From: Enterocloster asparagiformis
GTDB taxonomy: Bacteria > Bacillota > Clostridia > Lachnospirales > Lachnospiraceae
Assembly (NCBI GenBank): GCA_018380885.1
Contig: JAGZSY010000011.1
Span: 88,334-152,333 of the forward strand
Reading direction: 5' to 3'
DNA: 64,000 nucleotides
The translations under genes were made by a program, and so were the position numbers. Shown here one piece after another: positions 1 through 8,580 of the stretch. Each line of letters begins with the position of its first letter. Within the stretch, counting starts at the first letter, position 1. The notes under the pieces are model-generated. The model made no database searches. It saw only the letters and a program-made list of their open reading frames with translations, and was not told where the DNA came from.

Positions 1-60
1 CCGGTTGATGGAGCCGATCTGCTCAATCTGTACCAAATAGCGTAGATTCTGAATATCCAT
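1..60 (-). CDS. LysR-family transcriptional regulator, N-terminus only (cut by window edge)
   Basis: The first 20 codons of a leftward gene read MDIQNLRYLVQIEQIGSINR, which matches the start of the winged helix-turn-helix of LysR regulators. A GGAGGA ribosome binding site lies just upstream of the ATG at 60. The gene diverges from the hydrolase/ammonia-lyase operon at 391, the usual position of a LysR activator of a catabolic operon, so control of that operon is a reasonable inference. Effector and C-terminal domain lie outside the window. Confidence 0.75.
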   Translation of the reverse strand, partial: MDIQNLRYLVQIEQIGSINR

Positions 61-85
61 CCGTATTGTCCTCCGTTATTTTTAC

Positions 86-108
86 AATACCTGTTTTTAA
101 ACAGTATT
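86..108. promoter_or_regulatory. Inverted repeat upstream of the LysR gene
   Basis: Arms AATAC and TGTTT face AAACA and GTATT, giving a nearly perfect 23-bp palindrome with a single mismatch-type insertion. It lies 26 bp upstream of the LysR start and has the size of LysR-type boxes, so it may be the autoregulatory site. Nothing else in the sequence proves this. Confidence 0.4.
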
Positions 109-220
109 GCAACTGAAATCTCGCACAGTGTTATGAAGATTCTGCATGGCCGCTATGGCAAAAACGCGCTTCTCGGAATCATCGGCCTTTGCTATAATTT
201 TTTATAACAATTTATATTTC

Positions 221-262
221 ACTCAAACTTGGACTCAGAGAGACATTGTGCGAAGTTTGAGT
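221..262. promoter_or_regulatory. 10-bp inverted repeat in the divergent LysR/hydrolase promoter region
   Basis: ACTCAAACTT at 221-230 is exactly repeated in inverse as AAGTTTGAGT at 253-262. A TATAAT hexamer at 193-198 lies just left of it. The 330-bp gap between the LysR gene and the first hydrolase contains no gene; this repeat and the 86-108 palindrome are the only structures seen. It could be an activator site for the rightward operon or an mRNA hairpin. Confidence 0.4.
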
Positions 263-390
263 AAAAAAGTGAATTCCATTTTTTTGTCATTTGCCGGCAA
301 TAGACAGAAGGGTGATCATTAAAATTCGGAATCATTGGGCAGACGTGTCTGAAGATTTTCCGGGAGTTCAAATTTTACAGGAGGAAGGAA

Positions 391-1581
391 ATGGAAAGAA
401 CAGATTTGGCCCATTTGATCAAAGCGCGGGTTGGAGATCGAAAAGAGGAACTTTTGAATTTTTGTCGGGACCTGTTGCGAATCAAAAGTTATACGTTTGA
501 AGAGGAGGCCGCGGTAAAAAGAGTCATAGAAGAAATGAAAAAGCTGGACTATGACAAAGCTTATATTGATGAATGCGGCAATGCAATTGGGGTAATTGGA
601 GATGGTCCGGATGTCATCCTTTTTGACGGACATATCGATACTGTACAGGAAGGCGATATAAGCAAGTGGGTTGTGGACCCCTTTGGTGCAGAGATAAAAG
701 ATGGAAATCTTTATGGGCTGGGCGCATCGGATATGAAGGTACCGGGAGCGGTTATGGTATATGCCGCCGCGATTATGAAGGAGCTTCATTTAGACCGGAA
801 AAAAACGATCGTCATCAGCTTTTCCGTTATGGAAGAAGATATGGATGGCGTGGCGCTGGACCATATCCTGACAAACAGCGGATATAAGCCGCGGGCAGTC
901 ATTATATGTGAGGCCACGGATCTGCGTCTTTGCCATGGGCATGGCGGACGTTCCATGTTCCGCGTGACAATGCCGGGGATCCCAACCCATTGCAGCCGGC
1001 CGGAGGATGGCGTAAACGCTGTATATGATATGCAGGAGATTATTAGCAGAGTAGTAAAGTTAAGCGACGATTTGCTGGCTCAGGAAAGGGAAAACGGGAC
1101 CATTGCCCTTTCCAAAATCGAGAACTCCTCCGCCTCTCTTAATGCGGTGCCTTATAGCTGCAGCATTTACCTAGACAGACGGACAACCAGTCATTTGACA
1201 CCAGAGAGACAGTTTGAAGAGATGGAGCGGCTGGTAGCAGGAACGAACGCCACCTGGGAGGTTCTGGATATTCATCATAAGACATGGAACGGGTATGAAG
1301 CGGTGATGCATTCCGTACTGCCAGCCTTTGATTTAGAGGAAAACCATGAGCTGGTAACAGCTGCGAAGAAAGCCTTTCTCGAGCTGTTTAACGAGGAAGT
1401 GGAAAATTTTCGTTTTAAAGGAACTACCAACGGGGTAAGCTCCGCCGGCAAACACAAAATTCCCACTATCGTCTTTGGCGCAGGCGTGGAGAATATGTGT
1501 CATGAGGCCAATGAATATTGTCCGTTGGAGCATCTGGAAAAAGCATGCGCATTTTATGTGAAGCTGGTGGCAAATTTATAA
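391..1581 (+). CDS. YgeY-like M20-family metallohydrolase
   Basis: This 396-residue protein is a zinc-dependent M20 amidohydrolase. The metal-ligand pattern is complete: DGHIDTV (H81, D83), GASDMK (D114), the catalytic MEED pair near E148/E149, CEATD near residue 177, and a C-terminal MCHEANE histidine. The closest group is YgeY, found in E. coli beside diaminopropionate ammonia-lyase (ygeX), the same partnership as here. It probably hydrolyses an N-acyl or peptide-like bond to release an amino acid for the lyase at 3056. The start is fixed by AGGAGGAAGG 5 bases before the ATG. It heads a four-gene operon; a 49%-like paralogue type is not measured, but the gene at 4287 is clearly a second member of the same family. 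Confidence 0.88.
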   Translation: MERTDLAHLIKARVGDRKEELLNFCRDLLRIKSYTFEEEAAVKRVIEEMKKLDYDKAYIDECGNAIGVIGDGPDVILFDGHIDTVQEGDISKWVVDPFGAEIKDGNLYGLGASDMKVPGAVMVYAAAIMKELHLDRKKTIVISFSVMEEDMDGVALDHILTNSGYKPRAVIICEATDLRLCHGHGGRSMFRVTMPGIPTHCSRPEDGVNAVYDMQEIISRVVKLSDDLLAQERENGTIALSKIENSSASLNAVPYSCSIYLDRRTTSHLTPERQFEEMERLVAGTNATWEVLDIHHKTWNGYEAVMHSVLPAFDLEENHELVTAAKKAFLELFNEEVENFRFKGTTNGVSSAGKHKIPTIVFGAGVENMCHEANEYCPLEHLEKACAFYVKLVANL

Positions 1582-1608
1582 TTTAAAATTAGATTGGAGT
1601 TGAAAAAG

Positions 1609-3030
1609 ATGTCTCAAACGAATATGGAACGCAGCGCAAAAACAAGGAAAAGGAAATTAACGATCCCTCATATTTTTATCATTCTTCTTGGAATTATGCT
1701 TCTTATGGCAGTGTTGACTTATATTATTCCGGCCGGAGAATTCGACCGTGTAGAAGGGGTAGACGGAAGAATGCTGGTCGTGGCAGACTCCTTTCACACG
1801 GTGGAACGAAATCCAACGACTTTTATGGAATTCTTTACAGCCATTCCCACTGGTTTTGTAGATGCCGGCTGGGTGATCGCATTGACCTTCTGCGTAGGCG
1901 GAGGCTTTGTGGTGCTGAAAAAAACAGGCTTTATTCATGGTGCCATCTCAGCGCTTGCCCGTAAGCTGTCCGGAAAAGGGATCATTATCATTCCGATTTT
2001 GATGATTACCTTTGCGGTCATTGATTGCTTTATCGGTATGTGTGAGCTGTGTATGGTATATGTGCCCATTATCCTGCCATTGATGTTGGTTCTGGGCTTT
2101 GATTCGATTACCGCCTGCGCAGTTGCGCTTTGCGGTTCGGCCGCCGGCTTTACCGCCGCGCTGGCAAATCCGTTTACGGTGGGAATCGGACAAAAAATCG
2201 CTGGGCTGCCACTGTATTCCGGATGGCAGTATCGCCTGATCGTTTTGCTTGTCATGACACTCATCGCGATTGCATACGTAATGCGTTATGCCAAAAAGGT
2301 AAAAAAGAATCCTCTGCTCAGTTCAGTATATGACATCGACCAAAAACGCGAGCTGGATACAGAGGCTGCCAACGTTGGTCTGACCGTCAGACAAAAGCTC
2401 GCGGGCTTAAGTGCCGGTATTTTATTCGTATTTATGATTATCGGCGTATTCTTCCGGGGTTACGATATGCCGGAGATTGGTGCGATATTCGTACTCATTG
2501 GTCTGGTTTCCGGTTTAGTTTCCGGAATGAAGGGACAGGAAATCTGCGACGCGTTTATGGAAGGTTGTCATGATGTTCTTTTAGGTGCTTTGATTGTCGG
2601 TCTTGCAAGAGGCATAAGCGTAATTATGAACGAGAGCATGATTATTGATACCATCGTTTACGGTCTTTCCCAGGTGATCACAGGTGTTCCCAGCGCATTT
2701 GCCGCTGTCGGCATGCTGGCCGTTCAGACATTGCTAAATTTCTTGGTAAACTCAGGGAGCGGGCAGACGGTCGTCTCTATGCCGATTATGGCGCCCTTGT
2801 CTGACGTGGTGGGTGTTACAAGACAGACCGCAGTACTCGCTCTGCAATTTGGAGACGGATTTTCGAACATCGTATATCCGGTTGCCGGCTACCTGATGGC
2901 GACCCTCGGCCTGGCAAAGGTCCCATATGAAAAGTGGCTAAAATTTATTCTTCCGCTATTCGGCATTTGGACATGTGTAGGCGCGGTATTCCTGGTAATC
3001 GCGCAGATGATTCAATGGGGCCCTTTCTAA
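1609..3030 (+). CDS. YfcC-family membrane carrier (DcuC/C4-dicarboxylate carrier superfamily)
   Basis: This is a 473-residue polytopic membrane protein with about 11-12 hydrophobic segments and a short basic N-terminus. The stretches TYIIPAGEFDR near the start and NSGSGQTVVSMPIMAPLSD in the second half are typical of YfcC carriers, a family that includes amino acid and basic-compound transporters. Between two hydrolases and diaminopropionate ammonia-lyase, it most likely imports their substrate or exchanges substrate and product. I chose the ATG at 1609 because GGAGT sits 8 bases upstream; a TTG at 1594 would overlap that ribosome binding site. Confidence 0.85.
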   Translation: MSQTNMERSAKTRKRKLTIPHIFIILLGIMLLMAVLTYIIPAGEFDRVEGVDGRMLVVADSFHTVERNPTTFMEFFTAIPTGFVDAGWVIALTFCVGGGFVVLKKTGFIHGAISALARKLSGKGIIIIPILMITFAVIDCFIGMCELCMVYVPIILPLMLVLGFDSITACAVALCGSAAGFTAALANPFTVGIGQKIAGLPLYSGWQYRLIVLLVMTLIAIAYVMRYAKKVKKNPLLSSVYDIDQKRELDTEAANVGLTVRQKLAGLSAGILFVFMIIGVFFRGYDMPEIGAIFVLIGLVSGLVSGMKGQEICDAFMEGCHDVLLGALIVGLARGISVIMNESMIIDTIVYGLSQVITGVPSAFAAVGMLAVQTLLNFLVNSGSGQTVVSMPIMAPLSDVVGVTRQTAVLALQFGDGFSNIVYPVAGYLMATLGLAKVPYEKWLKFILPLFGIWTCVGAVFLVIAQMIQWGPF

Positions 3031-3055
3031 GATAACTTACAGGAGGATACTGGTG

Positions 3056-4252
3056 ATGGATGCTATAAAATGGGTTGCTAATCGGATGCCCAAAACAGAT
3101 GACAGACAGCTTCCGATTATGGCGCTTTCCGAGATAAAAAAGGCTAGAACCTTTCACGAGAGTTTCCCGCAATATATGAGGACACCTATGGCAAAGCTTG
3201 ATCAGATGGCGAAGTATCTCGGAGTAAAAGAAATCTATGTAAAGGACGAATCTTATCGCTTCGGCTTAAATGCGTTTAAGGTACTGGGCGGCTCCTATGC
3301 CCTGGCCTGTTATATTGCAAAGGAAACAGGAAAAAATATAACTGATCTGCCTTATTCTGTCTTGACTTCCGACAAACTTCGCGAGGAATTTGGGCAGGCC
3401 ACCTTCTTCACCGCGACCGATGGAAATCACGGAAGAGGTGTGGCGTGGGCAGCCGGTAAGTTTCATCAGAAAGTAGTTGTACATATGCCTGCTGGCACCA
3501 CAGAAACTCGTCTGGAGAATATCCGAAAAGAAGGTGCAACCGTGGATATCACTGATTTGAACTACGATGATTGTGTTCAACTGTCTGCAAAAGAAGCGGC
3601 CGAAACACCGGGAGGCGTGGTGGTACAGGACACAGCCTGGGATGGCTATGAGGAAATCCCCGCCTGGATCATGCAGGGCTACGGCACGATGGCTATGGAG
3701 GCGGATGAACAATTAACGGAGTTAGGATGTGATCATCCGACTCATGTATTCATACAGGCGGGTGTCGGCTCACTGGCTGGCGCAGTGGTCGGCTATCTGT
3801 CCAACCGGTATCCGGACAATCCGCCGACATTTGTGGTGGTGGAGGCCGATGCGGCCGCATGCCTCTATAAGAGTGCTGTCGCGGGAGACGGCGAAATTCG
3901 CATCGTAGAAGGCGCCATGCAGACCATAATGGCTGGCCTTGCCTGTGGCGCCCCCAATATCCTTTCCTGGGATATTTTAAAGAACCACGTGCAGGTATTC
4001 GTCTCTGTTCCTGATTGGGTGGCTGCAAAAGGAATGAGAATGCTGGCCGCTCCGTTGAAGGGCGACCCTCAGGTGATCTCCGGTGAATCAGGAGCGGCCC
4101 CCTTTGGCACACTGGCAGCCATGAGGGATTATAAAGATTTAAAAGAAGCCGTAGGGCTGGACAAGAACTCCAAGGTGCTTCTGTTTTCTACCGAAGGCGA
4201 TACAGATCCGGAATATTATAAACGTATTGTCTGGGAAGGAATTGCACAGTAG
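3056..4252 (+). CDS. dpaL: Diaminopropionate ammonia-lyase (YgeX type)
   Basis: This PLP enzyme of the tryptophan-synthase-beta fold breaks 2,3-diaminopropionate into pyruvate and two ammonia. The 398-residue length matches the family (about 400). The PLP lysine lies in RFGLNAFKVLGGSYA (about K75), the family signature, followed by TATDGNHGRGVAWAA for the substrate loop and a GVGSLAGAVVG phosphate-binding region. AGGAGG at 3041-3046 serves either GTG 3053 or ATG 3056; the ATG is preferred. The flanking YgeY-like hydrolases and YfcC carrier point to a catabolic operon for diaminopropionate or a conjugate of it. Confidence 0.92.
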   Translation: MDAIKWVANRMPKTDDRQLPIMALSEIKKARTFHESFPQYMRTPMAKLDQMAKYLGVKEIYVKDESYRFGLNAFKVLGGSYALACYIAKETGKNITDLPYSVLTSDKLREEFGQATFFTATDGNHGRGVAWAAGKFHQKVVVHMPAGTTETRLENIRKEGATVDITDLNYDDCVQLSAKEAAETPGGVVVQDTAWDGYEEIPAWIMQGYGTMAMEADEQLTELGCDHPTHVFIQAGVGSLAGAVVGYLSNRYPDNPPTFVVVEADAAACLYKSAVAGDGEIRIVEGAMQTIMAGLACGAPNILSWDILKNHVQVFVSVPDWVAAKGMRMLAAPLKGDPQVISGESGAAPFGTLAAMRDYKDLKEAVGLDKNSKVLLFSTEGDTDPEYYKRIVWEGIAQ

Positions 4253-4286
4253 TACTGCGGAAATATGAAGGGAGCCTAAACAAAAA

Positions 4287-5480
4287 GTGAATGATGCGAT
4301 CAAATTAAAAATTGATGCGGTTATGGACGAACTGTCTCATGATCTAGTTACCTTTGCCAGAAAAATTGTGCGAACCAAGAGTATGACCTGCGAGGAACAG
4401 GAAGTTGCGGCTCTGATTGAGGCGGAAATGCAGAAGCTGGGATATGACGAAGTACGAATCGATGAAACCGGAAATGTAATCGGCAGAATAGGAAACGGGT
4501 CTAAGATACTGCTTTTCGACTCCCACATGGACACGGTGACTGTGATCGATGAACACCAATGGGATGTGGATCCTTATGGCGGCGAAATCAAAGATGGAAA
4601 ACTCTATGGGCGCGGCGCGGTGGATATGAAATGCCCGCTGGCGGCTTCGGTATATGGCGCCTGTATTGCAAAAAGGGTGGGACTTTCAAAAGATGTCACA
4701 ATTTACGTGTCGGCCTCTGCCATGGAGGAAGATTTTGACGGTGAAGCAGTCAGACAGTTTTTGACAGCTACCGGCATTCGTCCCGATGGTGTGGTCATAT
4801 GTGAACCCACAGACTTGAAGATTGCCACAGGACACAGAGGCAGGGCACTGATCGAGGTGACGGTAACAGGAAAAGGCTGTCATGCAAGCAATCCCGCAAA
4901 TGGAGTGAATCCGGTATACCTTATGGAAAATATCATCCACAAGGTACAGGAACAGGCGGCAGTTCTGGATGCCCGGGAAGGCGAGAAGGGCTCTGTGGCC
5001 CTGACAAATATCTATTGCAGCACGGCCTCCAACAATTCTGTTCCCCAGTCCGCTACCATAATACTTGACAGACGCCTGGCAGTGGAAGAAACGGAGAATG
5101 TTATTACCGAAGAAATGAATCAGCTGGTTGCGGGGACAGATGGCACGTGGCGTTTCAGTAATATTCCATCCCAAAGCTGGACAGGAAAAAAGTTTGTTTT
5201 CCATTCGTTTCTTCCGGCATGGAAAATCGCAAAGGACCAAGCCCTGGTCCTCGCCGCCAAAAAGGTATATGAAACGATGCAGGGTAAAAAACCGATACTA
5301 TTCCAGATGGAGGCAAGTACAAATGGTGTAACAACCGCCGGCATGTTTCATCTGCCGACAATTGTGTTGGGACCAGGAGATATCACTGTGGCCCACTCGG
5401 TAAATGAGTTTTGTGAGCTTCAAAGTATGTACGATGCAAGCCGTATTTATGCGGTATTGTGTTTGGAGAAATGGACGTGA
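4287..5480 (+). CDS. Second YgeY-like M20-family metallohydrolase
   Basis: This 397-residue protein is a paralogue of the product of 391-1581, with the same metal-ligand order: DSHMDTV, GAVDMKCP, MEEDFDG, CEPTD and a C-terminal VAHSVNE histidine. Two related hydrolases flanking one lyase suggest two conjugates or two steps. It starts with GTG; AAGGGAG lies 12 bases upstream, a little far. It is the last gene of the operon and ends 70 bases before a strong terminator. Confidence 0.86.
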   Translation: MNDAIKLKIDAVMDELSHDLVTFARKIVRTKSMTCEEQEVAALIEAEMQKLGYDEVRIDETGNVIGRIGNGSKILLFDSHMDTVTVIDEHQWDVDPYGGEIKDGKLYGRGAVDMKCPLAASVYGACIAKRVGLSKDVTIYVSASAMEEDFDGEAVRQFLTATGIRPDGVVICEPTDLKIATGHRGRALIEVTVTGKGCHASNPANGVNPVYLMENIIHKVQEQAAVLDAREGEKGSVALTNIYCSTASNNSVPQSATIILDRRLAVEETENVITEEMNQLVAGTDGTWRFSNIPSQSWTGKKFVFHSFLPAWKIAKDQALVLAAKKVYETMQGKKPILFQMEASTNGVTTAGMFHLPTIVLGPGDITVAHSVNEFCELQSMYDASRIYAVLCLEKWT

Positions 5481-5550
5481 GCTTGTAAATGCACCAAAAG
5501 GGCGCTGTCTCCGAGCTCCTGTGGTAACAGATCGACCTTGTCTACAATCC

Positions 5551-5582
5551 AAAAACCGCCGGGGCACCCCCGGCGGTTTTTT
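5551..5582. terminator. Bidirectional rho-independent terminator
   Basis: AACCGCCGGGG pairs with CCCCGGCGGTT around a 2-base loop, with A-run on the left and T-run on the right. It ends the rightward diaminopropionate operon and can also end the leftward LacI-terminated operon. Confidence 0.88.
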
Positions 5583-5622
5583 CAATTCCCTGTCACCTTC
5601 CGCGTTCCAAACCCGCGGCCCG

Positions 5623-6618
5623 TCACACCGATCTCACGCTCCCGCGCATCAACAGCCTGGGCGCAAACTCAATCTTCTTATAATACGTCCGCCCCGTCTC
5701 CATCTGATCCAACAGCGCGTAGATGGTCTCCGCGCCCAGGCGCTTGGTCTGCACGTCCACGGTGGTCAGGGGCGGGTTCATGAACTCGCCGGGGGAATCA
5801 CCGTTGATGGAGATCACGGACACGTCCTCGGGCACCCGGATGCCCCTCTGAGCCAGAGCCTTTAACATTCCGATGGCGATGGGGTCGTTAGACGCCGCGA
5901 AGGCGTCGGGCAGCGCCTCCCCCTTGTCCAGCCATTGCAGCATCATCCGGCAGCCGTTCTCCGCCCCGTGGGCGCCGTACACGGACTCCCGGCAGACCAG
6001 GCCTCCGGCCTCCGCCAGGCTTAAAAATACCCGGCGCTTGCTGTAGCGCGGCAGGATGCCCGGCGTCTCCTCGCCGCCGAAATAGACCACGGTGCGGACG
6101 CCCTGCTCTGCTAAGCAGCCCGCCATCAGCTCCACCGCGCCGCAGACGTCGTAGGTGACCCAGTCCATGCGCTCAGGGCAGAAATTCATCAGGCCCGTAA
6201 AGACGATCTGCTGTGTTCTCACAGCTTTGGCGATGAACTCCACCTCCTCGCGGCTGAAGTTGCCCATGATCACCGCGCCGTCGCAGGCCTCCACGTGGTG
6301 GCGCAGCATGCTGTAGGGCACGTACCGGTAGTCCAGCCCCCGCTCCATACAGGCCGCTTCCTGGCCGGTGCGCATGGAAAAATAGTAGGCGTTGTCCATC
6401 TGATTGTCAAAATGCGTGTCCTTGTGGACAATCACAATGTTCTTCCGGACCTGTTGGGTTTTCTGGCGCTTCTGCTCGTAGCCCACCTGCTCTGCGGCCG
6501 AAAAAATCCGCTTTCTGGTGTCCGGTGTGATCTTCAGTGTCGCGTCGTTTCTCAGCGCCCGCGATACGGTTGTGACCGCAACTCCGGCCGCCGATGCCAC
6601 GTCCTCTAATGTCGCCAT
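5623..6618 (-). CDS. LacI-family transcriptional repressor
   Basis: The 331-residue protein begins with a classic LacI helix-turn-helix (LEDVASAAGVAVTTVSRAL) and hinge (ITPDTRKRIFSAAEQVGY), followed by a periplasmic-binding-protein-like effector domain of about 270 residues. It is the last gene of the leftward ABC-transporter operon, 63 bases after the phosphodiesterase gene, so it is very likely the operon's own repressor. The candidate operators are the TTTAGTAAA-type sites around the promoter at 11941-11969. Confidence 0.9.
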   Translation of the reverse strand: MATLEDVASAAGVAVTTVSRALRNDATLKITPDTRKRIFSAAEQVGYEQKRQKTQQVRKNIVIVHKDTHFDNQMDNAYYFSMRTGQEAACMERGLDYRYVPYSMLRHHVEACDGAVIMGNFSREEVEFIAKAVRTQQIVFTGLMNFCPERMDWVTYDVCGAVELMAGCLAEQGVRTVVYFGGEETPGILPRYSKRRVFLSLAEAGGLVCRESVYGAHGAENGCRMMLQWLDKGEALPDAFAASNDPIAIGMLKALAQRGIRVPEDVSVISINGDSPGEFMNPPLTTVDVQTKRLGAETIYALLDQMETGRTYYKKIEFAPRLLMRGSVRSV

Positions 6619-6681
6619 ATGACTTCCTCCGCTTGGGCGCAGGCCGTTTTTTGGCGCCCTGCACGCTTTTGTTTCATTGTA

Positions 6682-7446
6682 CTAAATATTTCCCTGGTTT
6701 TCAATCACATTCTTTCCTTCAGGCATACCGGCAATCCGCGCTTCCAGCTCCGGCCGGTCGCTCTCGTACATGTCCACGCCCAGCTCCCTGGCCAGCCGCG
6801 TCCACTTTTCCTCACGCAGGATGGCCCCGTCCACAAAGTATCCGGCCCCGTGCAGGTCCCGGATGATTTCCGGCGTCATGTTGTAGATATACGACAGGTA
6901 CACCATGGCGTCCATCTCCTCCATGAGCTTCACCGGGTCCGCGGGCACAAAGGGCACGATCAGGCCGATGGGGAAATCCGGCGAAACCTGTTTCAGATGC
7001 TTTAGCACCATGTAGTCCGCCCCGAAGGCGAACACCTGCTCCCTGACCCCGTATTCCTCCGCCAGAACCGCCAGGCGCTCCACCAGCTCAAATCCCCGCT
7101 TCTGCATGTCCACAGGCACGCTTTTCAGCTCCAGCGCCAGACAGACGCCCCTTCTGGCCGCCCAGCCGAATACCTCCCGCAGCGTGTTCACGGGCAGGAC
7201 CTTCTGCAGCTCCTCCAGGGTGTGCTGGTGGACATATCCGCGCAGGCGGCATTTTTTGCTCAGCTCCGTGTCGTGGTAGACCACGATCTCGCCGTCCCCC
7301 GTGAGCTGGAGGTCGATTTCCAGGTAATCCGCCCCGCGGCTGATCCCCTCCTTCATGGCCGGAATCGTATTCTCAAAAAAATCGCAGGCGCAGCCCCTGT
7401 GCCCGCCGATCAGCACGTGGTCCCGGTTCGCAATAAATTTTCTCAT
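6682..7446 (-). CDS. ugpQ: Glycerophosphodiester phosphodiesterase (UgpQ-like)
   Basis: This 254-residue cytoplasmic GDPD-fold enzyme should split glycerophosphodiesters into glycerol 3-phosphate and an alcohol. The active-site set is present: HRG near residue 19, FENT, LEIDLQ and VVYHD. There is no signal peptide. It follows the transporter ATPase by 15 bases, matching the E. coli ugpBAECQ order, which supports the substrate class. The symbol is by analogy; other sugar-phosphate diesters are possible. Confidence 0.82.
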   Translation of the reverse strand: MRKFIANRDHVLIGGHRGCACDFFENTIPAMKEGISRGADYLEIDLQLTGDGEIVVYHDTELSKKCRLRGYVHQHTLEELQKVLPVNTLREVFGWAARRGVCLALELKSVPVDMQKRGFELVERLAVLAEEYGVREQVFAFGADYMVLKHLKQVSPDFPIGLIVPFVPADPVKLMEEMDAMVYLSYIYNMTPEIIRDLHGAGYFVDGAILREEKWTRLARELGVDMYESDRPELEARIAGMPEGKNVIENQGNI

Positions 7447-7461
7447 GTCCCGCCCCGCTTT

Positions 7462-8574
7462 CTACTGCTGCATCAGCACGTTCATTTTGGTCTCGCCGTC
7501 GAACACATTGATGTGGTCCGTGAGCAGAATGCCCATCTCCCCCTTGCGGTCCGCCAGCTCCCTGTAATACGCGTATTTTGTGGTGTCCTCCTCGGAGATG
7601 CGGATCAGGTTTTCGCCCACCTGGGCCTGCACCAGCAGCTCCTTGCCCAGGTTCTCCACCATCTGCACCTTCAGCCTGACGGCTCCCGGCGCGTCGGCCC
7701 CGGCCGGCCGCACCTGGTGGGAGCGCACGCCGATCTTTACCTGCCGGTCCAGGCTTCCGGCCAGCGCTTCCGCCCTGGCCGCGGGCGCGGGGATCACCTG
7801 TCCGTCCACCAGAAAACAGAGCGCGCCGTCCTGGGACATCACCCTGGCGTCGATGAAGTTCATGGGCGGATTTCCCATGAAATTGGCCACAAACAGGTTT
7901 ACCGGGTGCTGGTATAGCTCAAAGGGCGTGTCGAACTGCTGAATCCGCCCGTTGTCCAGAATGGCGATGCGGTCCGCGATGGCCATGGCCTCCTCCTGAT
8001 CGTGGGTTACGATAATGGAGGTGATGCGCGTCTCGGCCTGCAATTTCTTGATCACCTCGCGAATCTCGATCTTAAGCCTGGCGTCCAGGTTGGACATGGG
8101 CTCGTCGAACAGCAGAATCCCCGGCTCCTTCACCATGGCGCGGCACATGGCCACCCGCTGCTGCTGTCCGCCTGAGAGCTGGGTGGGCTTGCGGTCCAGG
8201 AGATGCTCGATCTGCAGCTTTTGCGCCATTTTCCGGGCCTTGTCGTAGCGCTCCTCCTTCCCCACCTTCTTCTGCTTGAGCGGGAACGCGATATTGTCGA
8301 TCACCCGCAGATGGGGGTATAAGGCGTAGGACTGGAACACCATGCCGATGTTGCGGTCCTTGGGCGCCTTGTTGGTGATGTCCACCTCCCCGGCGCAAAT
8401 CTTCCCGTCCGTGGGGTCCAAAAGTCCGGCGATGCAGTTTAGGGTGGTGGATTTTCCGCAGCCCGACGGCCCTAACAGCGCGATAAACTCACCGTCCTCG
8501 ATATCCATGTTGATTCCGTCCAGAGCGGTCACGCCGCCCTCAAATTCCATTCTCAGATTCTCAATCTTGATCAT
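7462..8574 (-). CDS. ugpC: ABC transporter ATP-binding protein (UgpC/MsmK type)
   Basis: This 370-residue ATPase powers the carbohydrate-type importer encoded upstream. It carries Walker A GPSGCGKST, the signature LSGGQQQRVAMCRAM, Walker B LLFDEPMSNLDA and the switch histidine in IVTHDQEE. The C-terminal 130 residues form the OB-fold regulatory region of CUT1-family ATPases, which can dock with regulators. It begins 6 bases after the UgpE-like permease gene. The CUT1 class is certain; the glycerol-3-phosphate assignment rests on operon order. Confidence 0.9.
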   Translation of the reverse strand: MIKIENLRMEFEGGVTALDGINMDIEDGEFIALLGPSGCGKSTTLNCIAGLLDPTDGKICAGEVDITNKAPKDRNIGMVFQSYALYPHLRVIDNIAFPLKQKKVGKEERYDKARKMAQKLQIEHLLDRKPTQLSGGQQQRVAMCRAMVKEPGILLFDEPMSNLDARLKIEIREVIKKLQAETRITSIIVTHDQEEAMAIADRIAILDNGRIQQFDTPFELYQHPVNLFVANFMGNPPMNFIDARVMSQDGALCFLVDGQVIPAPAARAEALAGSLDRQVKIGVRSHQVRPAGADAPGAVRLKVQMVENLGKELLVQAQVGENLIRISEEDTTKYAYYRELADRKGEMGILLTDHINVFDGETKMNVLMQQ

Positions 8575-8580
8575 TTTACG

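Noticed and set aside
391..4252. Selenium-metabolism locus, as the YgeY family name might suggest
   Set aside because: No selenium genes, in-frame UGA or xanthine dehydrogenase-like genes are present; the neighbours point to diaminopropionate catabolism.
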